This document shows, one piece after another, positions 6,481 to 15,109 of a stretch of DNA of 20,145 nucleotides. Every line of letters starts with the position of its first letter. Position 1 is the stretch's first letter. Made by a program: the position numbers and the translations under genes. A model generated the notes under the pieces. The model ran no database searches, was not told the origin of the DNA, and saw only the letters and a list, made by a program, of their open reading frames with translations. The DNA is from JAGIBJ01 sp047604965. Its GTDB lineage: Bacteria > Actinomycetota > Thermoleophilia > Solirubrobacterales > Solirubrobacteraceae. Location of the stretch: contig JASGGQ010000040.1 of assembly GCA_047604965.1 (NCBI GenBank), positions 1 through 20,145 of the forward strand, in the 5' to 3' direction.

Positions 6481-8178
6481 TCACAGCGCGACCGGCTGCG
6501 CGCGAGCGGTTTGGCCGGCGATCGGCGCGGTGCCGATGTGGACGACGGCATCACCATCAGCGCCGCCGGCCGGCGGGACGCTCGACATCGCATGCTCGGC
6601 CAGCGCGGTGATCGTCAGCGACGGGTTGACGCCGACATTCGCCGGCATCGCCGCACCATCGACAACGCGCAGGTTCTCGTACCCGTAGACCTTCAGGTCG
6701 CCGTCAACCACGCCGCGCTGCGGCGACGGCCCGATCGGGCAACCACCCAGGAAATGCGCAGTCGATGGAATGTTCGCGAGCGACTCCATCACGCCGTTCT
6801 GCGCGATCCCGCCGGTGCGCTCCTCCAGCCAGCGAGCGAACCGGTAGCCGGCGTCGATGAAGGTCGGATTGGGTTTGCCGCTCTGCTCGGTTCGGAGCTT
6901 GATGCCGGCCCCGAAGCGGCGTTTGCGCGCCCGCAGCGCCAACGCATTGTCGAGCGACTGCATCACCAGCACGATCACGGTGCGCTGCGACCAATCGGGG
7001 GCCGAAATCAGCTCCCAGTACTTGCGCGGGTGGCGCAAGATCTGGCCGATCGCCTTGAGCGGGCGCGTCACGCGCGTCCCATCGCCGGTCAGCAGCGCGA
7101 GCAGGAACTTGTTCGAGCCACCGGCCTCACCGAAGACGACCGTCTCGATGTGCGTGTCGGGATCCGGGTAGATCGACGACGAGATCGCGACACGGTTGCC
7201 GATCCCTTTCGCTTCGCCGGGCGGCACCGTCACCGCGAGAATCGACTCGCTGTTGGTGCGGATCAGTTCGCCGAGCATCGGTGAGAGGTGTGGCAGGCTG
7301 CCTTGCAGGCGTGCGCGTTGCAGCACCGTGTTGCTGCCGAGCGCGCCGCCGGAAACGACGACGCCCCGGCAGCGGATGACCTGCACGTCGCGACCACTGC
7401 GGCGGCCGGTCGCCTCATGCTCGATATACCAGCCGGTTGCACCACGGTCGCCATCGATCGGCCGCAGGTCGGTGACCGTCCGGTCGGGGCTGATCGTCGC
7501 GCCGCGCCGCTCCGCGAACCACAGGTAGTTCTTCAGCAGCGTGTTCTTCGCGCCAATCGGGCAGCCGACCATGCAGCGTCCGCACTGCGTGCAGCCGGTC
7601 CGCTCGGGGCCCTGACCGCCAAAGTACGGGTCGGGCACCGTTTTGCCAGGCGTGTCGAGGTACGCGCCGACGCGCGTCTTGCGATAGGTCTCACCAACGC
7701 CGATCTCCTCCGCCCAGAGCCGCAGCCACTGATCGGACTTGTCGTCCTTGCGCACGTCGGTTACCCCGAGCATCCGCTGCGCGGTCTCGAAGTGCGGTGC
7801 AAGCGTGTCCTTCCAGTCGCGCATCCCGGCCCACTGCGGATCCTCGAAGAAGCGATCCGGCGGCGTGTACAGCGTCATCGCGTACACGTTGCTGCCACCG
7901 CCGACGCTCGTGCCGGACATCACGAAGACATCCTTGAAGACCGTCAGCTTCCAGATGCCGCGCAACCCGAAACGCGGCGCCCAGTAGTAGCGCTTGCGGT
8001 CGAAGGAGTCGCGCGGCAGTTCGTCGTCAGCGAAGCGGCGGCCCTGCTCAAGCACCCGCACGCTGTACCCCTTTTCCGCAAGTCGCAGCGCGCTGACGCT
8101 CCCCCCAAAGCCGGACCCCACGACAACGTAGTCAACGTCGTACCGCTCGTCATCCGCAACCCGCGACACACCGCTCAT
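6481..8178 (-). CDS. GMC-family FAD oxidoreductase (ChoD/cholesterol-oxidase-like)
   Basis: A flavoprotein of the glucose-methanol-choline family, 565 residues, which would oxidise an alcohol such as a sterol or long-chain alcohol; the substrate is unknown. The N-terminal FAD-binding motif is VDYVVVGSGFGGSVSALRLAEKG with the acidic end at LEQG. MSGTSVGGGSNVYAMTLY follows. The C-terminal GMC domain has HFLGGCPIG, GYENLRVVDGAAMPANVGVNP and SLTITALAEHAMS. An insert at about 196-206 has Cys196, Cys199, Cys202 and Cys206 (CTQCGRCMVGCP). No signal peptide is visible, so it is probably cytosolic or membrane-associated. The start at 8178 has only a weak AGG upstream. It is convergent with glnA and follows the transport/hydrolase cluster after 165 bases, but no functional link to it is visible. 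Confidence 0.88.
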   Translation of the reverse strand: MSGVSRVADDERYDVDYVVVGSGFGGSVSALRLAEKGYSVRVLEQGRRFADDELPRDSFDRKRYYWAPRFGLRGIWKLTVFKDVFVMSGTSVGGGSNVYAMTLYTPPDRFFEDPQWAGMRDWKDTLAPHFETAQRMLGVTDVRKDDKSDQWLRLWAEEIGVGETYRKTRVGAYLDTPGKTVPDPYFGGQGPERTGCTQCGRCMVGCPIGAKNTLLKNYLWFAERRGATISPDRTVTDLRPIDGDRGATGWYIEHEATGRRSGRDVQVIRCRGVVVSGGALGSNTVLQRARLQGSLPHLSPMLGELIRTNSESILAVTVPPGEAKGIGNRVAISSSIYPDPDTHIETVVFGEAGGSNKFLLALLTGDGTRVTRPLKAIGQILRHPRKYWELISAPDWSQRTVIVLVMQSLDNALALRARKRRFGAGIKLRTEQSGKPNPTFIDAGYRFARWLEERTGGIAQNGVMESLANIPSTAHFLGGCPIGPSPQRGVVDGDLKVYGYENLRVVDGAAMPANVGVNPSLTITALAEHAMSSVPPAGGADGDAVVHIGTAPIAGQTARAQPVAL

Positions 8179-8208
8179 GTGCGTCAGCCTACAGCGCGAT
8201 CACGCGCA

Positions 8209-8228
8209 AGGGTAATCAGCGGTACCCT
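8209..8228. promoter_or_regulatory. Inverted repeat AGGGTA-N8-TACCCT upstream of the GMC oxidoreductase
   Basis: Perfect 6-base arms separated by 8 bases, 30 bases upstream of the oxidoreductase start codon, in the 165-bp gap behind the PucR gene. The spacing suits a dimeric repressor. Short arms make a chance match possible. Confidence 0.35.
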
Positions 8229-8285
8229 GCGGTCGTCGCTGGCGCCTCAAACGCACCCCTACCCCCTGACACCAACCAGGCTAGG

Positions 8286-8304
8286 GCGTGCGCGCGTGCG
8301 CGCG
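8286..8304. other. Alternating purine-pyrimidine tract between pucR-like and GMC genes
   Basis: Nineteen bases of uninterrupted G-C/G-T alternation, built from two GCGTGCGC units and a further GCG. Part of it can fold as GCGCGC-GT-GCGCGC. It lies 40 bases past the stop of the PucR-family gene. It could adopt Z-DNA or act as a terminator hairpin for the long cluster. Confidence 0.4.
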
Positions 8305-8343
8305 AGACGCTGCCACCCGCGCCACGCATTCCTCAGCGGATCC

Positions 8344-9564
8344 CTAACGCGGCCCCGAAGACGACGACGGGGCACCGGCACCACCCACCGGCCAGGATTC
8401 TCCCGGGACGTCGGCCGAGCGGAGCGCGAGGTAAAAGTCGACGCGCGCCGCCGTCGATGAAGGATCGATCCCAGTACACTTCTCGATCCGCGCGAGACGG
8501 TATCGCAACGTGTTGACGTGGATGCCGAGCCTCGCCGCAGAGACGCCCCACTGGCAGCCCGTACTGAGAAAGACATCGAGCGTGCGGACCAACTCTGTGC
8601 CGTGACGCAGGTCGTAGTCGCGAATCGGATCAAGGACAACGGCTCGCAACGCGGCCAGCGGACGCGCGGCAGCGTCCCCGAGCATCCGCAAGATCAGCGG
8701 CAATTCGGCTGCTGGCTGCGGTGCGCTTGCCTGCGCGGGCGCCGTCAGCCGGTTGAGTTGGCAGACGCGCCGGGCATCGTGCAACGCTCGGATCGTTCCC
8801 GCCACGTCGGTGACCAACGCCGAGGCTGTTCCAAGATCACCACCGAGCCGGCGAACTGTCGGCTCAGCCAGCGACTGGAAGCGCTCCACGCAGCGGGTGG
8901 CGGCGTGCTCCTCCGGTGCGGCCAGCAACAACCCAATCACCTCATCGCCGCGCAGGACCACCAGATGGTTGATCGCCGCAGCGTCAGCGAGATCCTCAAG
9001 GCCCGACGCAACATCCTCAAGATCAGCGGCACTCGCCCCCGCTGCCTGCCCGACGATCGCAACAAGTTGCCCGGGGCCACCGAGCCCCAGCGCGCGCCCC
9101 CAAGCATCCAGCTCTTCGACGCTCACGTCGCCTGATTCCGAGCGTTCCACAAACTCTCGGCCCGCCGCACGGCGCTCGACGCGGCGCTCCGCCGCCAACG
9201 CGCGGTGCCGCGCGATGAACACCGCCGCGTCATCGATCGCCCGCCACTCGTCAGCGCCCAGCAACCCAGGATCGCAACCGGCGATCAAGTCCGATGGCGG
9301 TGCCCCGGGCCCGACGCCGTCAAGCCGAACAATCGTCACGTCCCCCTCTTCCGGCGGAACTCCACGCATCACTCCCGCCGCAGATCGGGCTGCGGCCGCC
9401 GACTCAGAGACCGGCGAAGCCGCAATGATTGACACCGGCCCCTGCAACCAGACCGGGCACTCCAGGTCGCGCTCAAGCACCGCCAGGATCCGGGGAACGC
9501 CGCCCAAGGTGCCGACGGCCTCAGCGTAGCTCGTCAGACGCGCCGCAGCATGAGGCTCCACCAC
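8344..9564 (-). CDS. PucR/CdaR-family transcriptional regulator
   Basis: A one-component DNA-binding regulator of about 406 residues. The C-terminal PucR-type helix-turn-helix spans about 325-382 (LVRTLDVFLSTGCQWGVSAA, then HVNTLRYRLARIEKCTGID). Upstream is a CdaR GGDEF-like region (about 190-290). The N-terminus resembles a GAF-like sensor (ILAVLERDLECPVWLQGP). The tail is Ser/Gly-rich. The frame is open up to 9771, but GTG at 9564 lies four bases after the stop of the preceding binding-protein gene, so coupled translation from there is likely; GTG 9561 is equally possible. PucR-type proteins control purine, ureide and amino-acid catabolism. As last gene of the amide-type cluster it is probably its local regulator (inference). 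Confidence 0.87.
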   Translation of the reverse strand: MVEPHAAARLTSYAEAVGTLGGVPRILAVLERDLECPVWLQGPVSIIAASPVSESAAAARSAAGVMRGVPPEEGDVTIVRLDGVGPGAPPSDLIAGCDPGLLGADEWRAIDDAAVFIARHRALAAERRVERRAAGREFVERSESGDVSVEELDAWGRALGLGGPGQLVAIVGQAAGASAADLEDVASGLEDLADAAAINHLVVLRGDEVIGLLLAAPEEHAATRCVERFQSLAEPTVRRLGGDLGTASALVTDVAGTIRALHDARRVCQLNRLTAPAQASAPQPAAELPLILRMLGDAAARPLAALRAVVLDPIRDYDLRHGTELVRTLDVFLSTGCQWGVSAARLGIHVNTLRYRLARIEKCTGIDPSSTAARVDFYLALRSADVPGESWPVGGAGAPSSSSGPR

Positions 9565-9568
9565 CGCG

Positions 9569-10954
9569 TTACGCCCCCGACGTGGCTGACGTGGCCGACG
9601 GCCGACGCTGCGCTGGCACCAGCAGCGCCGGATATGGGTCTGGTTCCTGAAGCCCGCAGGAGGCCACAACATCATACCCACCATCGACGCCCGCAATGCC
9701 GACATGCGCCGCGTGGGTGGTATGACGGTTCGCTCGCACCGTAATCGGGACACCTTCCGGACTGCCGTCAAAGGTCGTCCCTGGAAGCGCGCGGCTCACC
9801 GTGCTGGCACTGCTGCCGCCTGCCGTCCGAGCCGCCAACGCAAGGAGCCAGATCGCGTTGTACGCAGCGGTGCTCACGACGTGGGTGACCGCACCTCGGC
9901 CGAACCGGGCGGCGAACGCCGCCCGGTGATCGACGTTGGCCGGGTTCGACAACGAAGCGAAATAGGAGGCGGCCATGAAATGCCCGGCCGCGACCGCTGG
10001 GTCCATCAACTGCAACTCCGCTTCGGTGGTGACGGTCGCGGCGATCGGCAACGTAGACGCGCGGAAACCCCCGTCGTAAAACTGGCGGTAGAACGCTGGA
10101 ACCGAGTCGTTGCCGACCAAGTTGCAGAGCACCACGTCCGGCTTGAGCCGATCGATTTCCTCCAGCGTGGCAGCGAAATCGGTCTGCCCCAGCGGCACGT
10201 AGCGGTCCACGGCGACTTCCCCACCCCGGCCCCCCACGACGCGCTGAATGATCTGCCCGGCCGTGCGCGGATAGACGTAATCGGAACCGACCATGTAGAA
10301 CCGGCGCCCAAGGTTGCCAAGGATCCAGTCGATATACCCGCCGAGGAACTGGTTCGGGACCGCCCCCGCGTAGCACACGCACGGCTCCTGCTCGAGCCCT
10401 TCGTAGTACGTCGGGTACAGCAACAGCGCGCCGGCCTCACGAATCGCGGGCAGCATCGCCACCCGGCCAGCAGAGGTGTACGCCCCAAGCACCAGGTCAA
10501 CGCCGCTGCGCAGCACGCCACGCAGCGCGTGGACGGCCTGCGTGACGTTCGTCGTCGAATCCACGACAACTGGCTGCAACCGGCGCCCGCCGATGCCGCC
10601 GCCGGCGTTGACCTCCTCGATGGCCAACAGGGCGCCGCGGCACATCGATCGACCGGTCACGCCGTGCCCACCGGTCAGCGGGATGACCATGCCGATCCGC
10701 ACCACGTCAGGATCGTCATCGTCGCCCACAAGTCCCATCGCATCGAAGGCGCGTTCGCTCCGAGCAACGCGCCATGCGGCCGCCGTCGGCTCAGGAGGCG
10801 GGCCACAAAACGCGTCGATCTGCGAAACAGACAGCGCCGGGACGTGACGCTGGGGGCCAGAAACAGTCAAGTCGGCAGAGAACATCAACTCCGCCGAGTG
10901 GTAGCACGCGACCACAGCTGCGTCTTCATCCTGCGGGCGCGAGCGTGCTGCCAT
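9569..10954 (-). CDS. Signal-less amide/urea-type substrate-binding protein (AmiC-like, probable cytosolic sensor)
   Basis: About 461 residues with a type I periplasmic-binding fold of the UrtA/FmdD/AmiC group. It is clearly related to the exported UrtA-like protein of the same cluster: both have YYEGLE, GAVPNQFL, VGSDYVYP, PAFY(R/K)QF, LPIAATVTTE and AN(R/H)HTTH. The domain begins at about DVVRIGMVIPLTGGHGVTG. In front lie some 90 residues with no hydrophobic stretch, twin arginine or lipobox, so export is not predicted. ATG 10954 is preferred; a TTG at 11017, preceded by GGTAGGTG and four bases after the hyuB stop, is an alternative and also lacks a signal. The stop is four bases from the PucR start. 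A cytosolic ligand sensor acting on PucR, as AmiC acts on AmiR, is the likely role (inference). Confidence 0.85.
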   Translation of the reverse strand: MAARSRPQDEDAAVVACYHSAELMFSADLTVSGPQRHVPALSVSQIDAFCGPPPEPTAAAWRVARSERAFDAMGLVGDDDDPDVVRIGMVIPLTGGHGVTGRSMCRGALLAIEEVNAGGGIGGRRLQPVVVDSTTNVTQAVHALRGVLRSGVDLVLGAYTSAGRVAMLPAIREAGALLLYPTYYEGLEQEPCVCYAGAVPNQFLGGYIDWILGNLGRRFYMVGSDYVYPRTAGQIIQRVVGGRGGEVAVDRYVPLGQTDFAATLEEIDRLKPDVVLCNLVGNDSVPAFYRQFYDGGFRASTLPIAATVTTEAELQLMDPAVAAGHFMAASYFASLSNPANVDHRAAFAARFGRGAVTHVVSTAAYNAIWLLALAARTAGGSSASTVSRALPGTTFDGSPEGVPITVRANRHTTHAAHVGIAGVDGGYDVVASCGLQEPDPYPALLVPAQRRPSATSATSGA

Positions 10955-11021
10955 CTGTCCAGCCCCACGTCCCAGCGCAGCTGCTGCGCGCGGCTGGCCC
11001 GCCGCGCGCAGCAACGAGCAC

Positions 11022-13040
11022 CTACCGACGCGCCCCGGTCGGCAGGCCATTGCGCCAGAACGGCACGGCGCGACGATGCAACGTTTCCCGGAACTGCTCG
11101 GTCGACTTCGGCAGCAGCGTGCCGTCACCCCAGTCGAGGATCACGCCGTACTGACGGATCACGTCGAACTGATCGAGCTCGCCGGCCCGGTACGCCGCCG
11201 CGACCTCCTCCGGGTCGCGCGCCAGCCACTGCTCCCGCTCGGCGCGAATCCTCGCCCGCTCGGCGTCGGTGGCCTGCTGATCGATGCGGTACTCGCAGAG
11301 CTCAACGTCGACCGGCTCGATCACGACACCGTAGTCCTTGCGGGCACGCTCGATCGAGACGTACTCGTCGATCACGTCCTCCAGCACCTCGCCGGCCTCA
11401 CGCAACAGCGGATCGCCGAGCCCGCCGCCGCCAGCCGACGGGCGGGTGAACTCGTCGCCGACCTCCACCGGGACGCCAGAGAAAATCGAGCCGAGGTAGC
11501 GCTCGCCCTCCTTGCCGCGGTTGACCCAGACGCCGTGCGGCAGCGACGGTGCGCCGCCCCACATGCCCCAGGTGACCGAGCGCTCGCGGTCGCAGCAGTA
11601 CGACATCACGGTGCGGTTCGCGCCGTAGAGCACGCCGCCCTTCTGGGCGCCGAGCCCGCCGCGCCAGGTACCCGGGCCGCCGGAGTCCTGCACGAATTCG
11701 TGGCCGGTGGTCAGCACCGGGGCCAGGCGCTCCTGGCCCTCGAACGGCTGCGTGCCGTACTGCGCACCGAAGACCGGGCCGCTCGTGTCGGAGCCGTCGA
11801 GGCCGTTACGCCCACCCCAGCCGCCAACCATCCAGTCGTACCACATGAAATACGGCTCGCCTTCGACGCGCTCATCACGACCGCCGACGAGTAGATACTC
11901 GAGGTTGAAGGAGCAGCTCATCGCGCGCTCCGGCAAAATGCCGGCCCACAGTTCGAAGACGGAGTTCATGATCTTCTCGAACGGCCCCGAGCAGAAGCCG
12001 GCACACGGCGTCGGCCACGAGCAGTTGACCACCGAACCCTCCGGCCCCAACTCAAGCGTGACCGCGCGGTAGAACCCGGAGTTCAGCGGGAGATCCGGGA
12101 ACTGGTACTTCGTGCCGGCGACGATCCCGGCGAACGACCCGCCGAACGCCGCGTTGAGGAAGGTCGAGATCTGCGGATGCGACCCGGTCAGGTCGTAGTG
12201 AATCTGGTCGCCCTCGATCGTGAGCTTCGTGTGGACGGGGATCAACCCCTCCCCGAGCACCGGATCCTGGTCGATGTAGTCGACCGTCTCCCAGGTGCCG
12301 TCCGGCAGTGCCGCGACCCGGGCGCGAATCAACGCCTCGACGTAATCCTGGACCTCCACGAACGCCGTCTTAATCGTCTCCAATCCGTACTTGTCGCAGA
12401 GCCGCAGGATCTCGCGCTCGGCCAGCGCCGAAGCCTCGTGCTGGGCCTGCATATCGCCGATGATGTCGTGCGGGGCGCGCGTGTTGGCGGCCATGAACTG
12501 CGCCACATCCTCCAGCCAGACGCCCTTACTCCACACGCGGACGGGCGTGATCCGCAGCCCCTCCCCCATGTGGTCGAGCGCCGTGATGTTGAACGAGCCG
12601 GGCACGGCGCCGCCGATGTCGGCCCAGTGGCCGTTGGCCTCCGCGAAGCCGAGTAGCTCCTCGCCGTGGAAGATCGGCCGCACGATCCGCGTGTCGTTGA
12701 AGTGCGTGCCGCCGGCGAACGGGTCGTTGACGATGAAGGCATCGCCGGGGTGGATGTCGTCCCTGAAGGTGTCGATCACCGCCTTGCAGGTGTAATGCAG
12801 CGTGCCGACATGCGCCGCGATGTCGCCGGTGCCCTGCATCACCGTGTTGCCCTCGGTGTCGCAGATCGCCGACGAGAAGTCGCGCGAATAGATCACAAAC
12901 GAATGGCAGGTGCGCAGGATCTGCTCTGCCATCTGATCGACGATGTTCACGAACGCGTTGCGCAGCACCTCGAACGTGATCGGGTCGATGGTGGGCTGAA
13001 ACGCCGGGCTCAGGGCCGGCGCCGTGGTCGGGACGGTCAT
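11022..13040 (-). CDS. hyuB: Hydantoinase B/oxoprolinase-family subunit (HyuB-like)
   Basis: Second subunit of an ATP-dependent enzyme of the N-methylhydantoinase/oxoprolinase/caprolactamase/acetophenone carboxylase group; in the hydrolases of this group it carries the ring-opening chemistry on the substrate phosphorylated by HyuA. The 672 residues begin PITFEVLRNAFVNIVDQMAEQ and contain NDPFAGGTHFNDTRIVRPIF (~105-124), GHWADIGGAVPGSF, PTPCAGFCSGPFEKI, GGPGTWRGGLGAQ and RPSAGGGGLGDPL. It is longer than typical hydantoinase B (~590), with about 100 extra C-terminal residues after the GGGG-GDPL motif, as in the larger members. It overlaps hyuA by 4 bases (ATGA) with GAGGAG five bases ahead of its ATG, so the two are translationally coupled. 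No gamma subunit is present, which argues against acetone carboxylase. Confidence 0.93.
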   Translation of the reverse strand: MTVPTTAPALSPAFQPTIDPITFEVLRNAFVNIVDQMAEQILRTCHSFVIYSRDFSSAICDTEGNTVMQGTGDIAAHVGTLHYTCKAVIDTFRDDIHPGDAFIVNDPFAGGTHFNDTRIVRPIFHGEELLGFAEANGHWADIGGAVPGSFNITALDHMGEGLRITPVRVWSKGVWLEDVAQFMAANTRAPHDIIGDMQAQHEASALAEREILRLCDKYGLETIKTAFVEVQDYVEALIRARVAALPDGTWETVDYIDQDPVLGEGLIPVHTKLTIEGDQIHYDLTGSHPQISTFLNAAFGGSFAGIVAGTKYQFPDLPLNSGFYRAVTLELGPEGSVVNCSWPTPCAGFCSGPFEKIMNSVFELWAGILPERAMSCSFNLEYLLVGGRDERVEGEPYFMWYDWMVGGWGGRNGLDGSDTSGPVFGAQYGTQPFEGQERLAPVLTTGHEFVQDSGGPGTWRGGLGAQKGGVLYGANRTVMSYCCDRERSVTWGMWGGAPSLPHGVWVNRGKEGERYLGSIFSGVPVEVGDEFTRPSAGGGGLGDPLLREAGEVLEDVIDEYVSIERARKDYGVVIEPVDVELCEYRIDQQATDAERARIRAEREQWLARDPEEVAAAYRAGELDQFDVIRQYGVILDWGDGTLLPKSTEQFRETLHRRAVPFWRNGLPTGARR

Positions 13041-15109
13041 GCCTGCTCCTCGATGTCGATGCGGATGTTCAGCCAGGCGTCGACGCTGGCCGTGGTGCCC
13101 GGAGGCACGAGGGTGGTGGAGTCGAGCTGGGTGATGATTGCCGGGCCAGTGATCACCGTCCCTGCGACGAGCGCGTCGCGGTCGAAGAGCGGTGTCTCGA
13201 CGGCGGCCGGCAGCTCGTCGAAGCGCACCATGCGCGTGCCGGCCGGCTCGGCGACCGCGCCGTCGACCAGCTCAGCCGGCGGCGAGGCCGGCTTCGGCGT
13301 GAGGCCGATCGCCCGCACGCCGAGCCGATAGATCTCCACCGGCAGCCCCGTGCGTGAGAAGTTGTGCTCGCGCTGGTAGTCAGCGTGGAAGGTCGCGATC
13401 GCATCGTCGATCGACTCGATTTGCTGGCCGACCGACACCGAAATCGAGCGCCACTGGCCCTGGTAGCGCATGTCAATCATGCGCTGGAAGGTCATGTCCT
13501 GCTCGGCCACGCCCTCGTGGGTCAGCCGCTCGCGGCCCTCCTCCTCAAGCTCGCGGAACGCCGCCTCGATCTCCGTCGGCTCAACGTCGCCGGCGCCGCG
13601 CAGAAACATCCGCTTGACGTCGTGCTGGATGTCGACGAGCAGGCAACCCATCGCCGAGGTCACGCCCGGGCTCGCCGGGATGATGACCGTCGGAATCGAC
13701 AGCTCCTTGGCGACCGCGACGCCGTGCAGCGGACCAGCTCCCCCGAAGGCAACGAGCGCGAAGTCACGCGGGTCGTGGCCGCGGCGGATCGAGATCAGCC
13801 GCACCGCGTCGGCCATGTTCGCGCAGGCGACCCGCAGCGTCGCCAGCGCGGCCTCCTCGACACTGAGGCCCAGCGGCGCGGCGATCTCGCCCATCGCCTC
13901 GATCGACGCGTCCCTGTCGAGCGACATTCCTCCGCCGACGAGCTGCGTGCCAACCCGGCCGAGGATCAGGTTCGCGTCGGTGTTGGTGGCCAGGCCGCTG
14001 CCGGTGCCGTAGCACGCCGGCCCGGGAACCGAGCCCGCCGACTGCGGGCCGTTGCGGAGCGCGCCGGCATCGTCGAGCCACGCCAGCGAGCCGCCGCCGG
14101 CGCCGATCGTGAGCACCTCGATCGAAGGGAAGCAGATCGGCAGGCCGTACTCGACGAACCACTCGTCGGTCATCCGCAGATTGCCGCCCTCCGAGAGCGA
14201 GACGTCGGTCGACGTGCCGCCCATGTCGAAACCAATCGAGTTGTCGAAGCCGGAGAGCCGCGCGACGTGCTGGCTGGCGATCGCCCCCGCCGCGATGCCG
14301 GAGGCCGCCAAACGAGCGGCGTATTGCTCGGCGACGGCGGTCGTCATCACGCCACCACCGGAGTGCAGCAGCAGCACATCGCCGGCGTAGCCGTCGTCCT
14401 TCAGGCGGGTGCCAAGCTCCTGCGCGTAGGGCCGCACGATCGGCGAGAGCACGGCGTTGGCGACCGTCGTCGAGAAGCGCTCGTGCTCGAAGATCTCGGG
14501 GTGTACGTCGTGCGAGGTGGTGACCACGACGCCGGGAAGCTCCTCCTCGAGGATCTCCTTCATCCGATTCTCGTGATCGCCGTTGGCGTAGGCGTTGACG
14601 AAGCAGACGGCGACCGTCTTGACCCCACGCCGGCCCAGGATGCGGGCAACGTCGCGAGCGCCCGCCTCGTCGAGCGGTTCCAGCACCTTGCCGTCATAGC
14701 TGACGCGCTCCTTGACGACCAACCGGTCGCGGCGGCGGATATACGGCTTGGGGGACTCCTTGTAGGCGTCCCACGGATCTTCGCGCGTGCCGCGGCCGAT
14801 CTCGATCACGTCGCGGAACCCCTCGGTCGTCACCACGGCGGCGTCGGGGAGCCGGCGCGTGATCAGCGCGTTGGTGGCGATCGTCGTCCCGTGTGCGAAA
14901 AGCTCAACATCCTTCCACTCCACGCCAGCGAGCTCGACGCCTTTGAGCAGGCCGTCGATCGGATTGGCGGGCGTCGACGGGGTCTTGGCGACGTGTGCCT
15001 GACCGTCGGCCCCGAGGATGTAGACATCGGTGAAGGTGCCGCCGACGTCGACGGCGGCGCGGACCTTGCCGGGGGAAATCTGCGGTGCTGGCGCTTCGGT
15101 GGCGCTCAT
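13037..15109 (-). CDS. hyuA: Hydantoinase A/oxoprolinase-family ATPase subunit (HyuA-like)
   Basis: ATP-using partner of HyuB, 690 residues, predicted cytosolic. The N-terminal hydantoinase/oxoprolinase domain starts with the phosphate loop RAAVDVGGTFTDVYILG (~17-33). It is followed by FAHGTTIATNALITRRLPD, LLLHSGGGVMTTAVAEQYAA, the second actin/ASKHA-type phosphate motif SIGFDMGGTSTDVSLSEGG and GAGGGSLAWLDDAGALRNG. AFGGAGPLHGVAVAKEL and the C-terminal domain complete the family pattern. The ATG lies inside the end of the UrtC-like gene (ATGA overlap), with AAGGAG five bases upstream. Relatives phosphorylate or activate hydantoins, 5-oxoproline, caprolactam or aromatic ketones. The linked amide/urea-type transporter and PucR regulator favour a cyclic amide or ureide here (inference). 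Confidence 0.95.
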   Translation of the reverse strand: MSATEAPAPQISPGKVRAAVDVGGTFTDVYILGADGQAHVAKTPSTPANPIDGLLKGVELAGVEWKDVELFAHGTTIATNALITRRLPDAAVVTTEGFRDVIEIGRGTREDPWDAYKESPKPYIRRRDRLVVKERVSYDGKVLEPLDEAGARDVARILGRRGVKTVAVCFVNAYANGDHENRMKEILEEELPGVVVTTSHDVHPEIFEHERFSTTVANAVLSPIVRPYAQELGTRLKDDGYAGDVLLLHSGGGVMTTAVAEQYAARLAASGIAAGAIASQHVARLSGFDNSIGFDMGGTSTDVSLSEGGNLRMTDEWFVEYGLPICFPSIEVLTIGAGGGSLAWLDDAGALRNGPQSAGSVPGPACYGTGSGLATNTDANLILGRVGTQLVGGGMSLDRDASIEAMGEIAAPLGLSVEEAALATLRVACANMADAVRLISIRRGHDPRDFALVAFGGAGPLHGVAVAKELSIPTVIIPASPGVTSAMGCLLVDIQHDVKRMFLRGAGDVEPTEIEAAFRELEEEGRERLTHEGVAEQDMTFQRMIDMRYQGQWRSISVSVGQQIESIDDAIATFHADYQREHNFSRTGLPVEIYRLGVRAIGLTPKPASPPAELVDGAVAEPAGTRMVRFDELPAAVETPLFDRDALVAGTVITGPAIITQLDSTTLVPPGTTASVDAWLNIRIDIEEQA

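Noticed and set aside
8179..8343. Possible CRISPR or tandem repeat array in the GC-alternating gap
   Set aside because: Only two and a half copies of an 8-base unit are present, with no spacers.
9565..9771. 69-codon N-terminal extension of the PucR-family regulator
   Set aside because: It overlaps the end of the binding-protein gene, is Arg-rich, and a start four bases after that gene's stop fits the operon better.
9704..11449. Long plus-strand open frame (581 codons) opposite the signal-less binding protein and hyuB
   Set aside because: It is an antisense shadow of two recognised genes with Arg-rich, domain-free translation.
11022..15109. Acetone carboxylase
   Set aside because: The HyuA/HyuB sizes are smaller than acetone carboxylase subunits and no small third subunit gene is present nearby; the transport genes point to an amide-type substrate.
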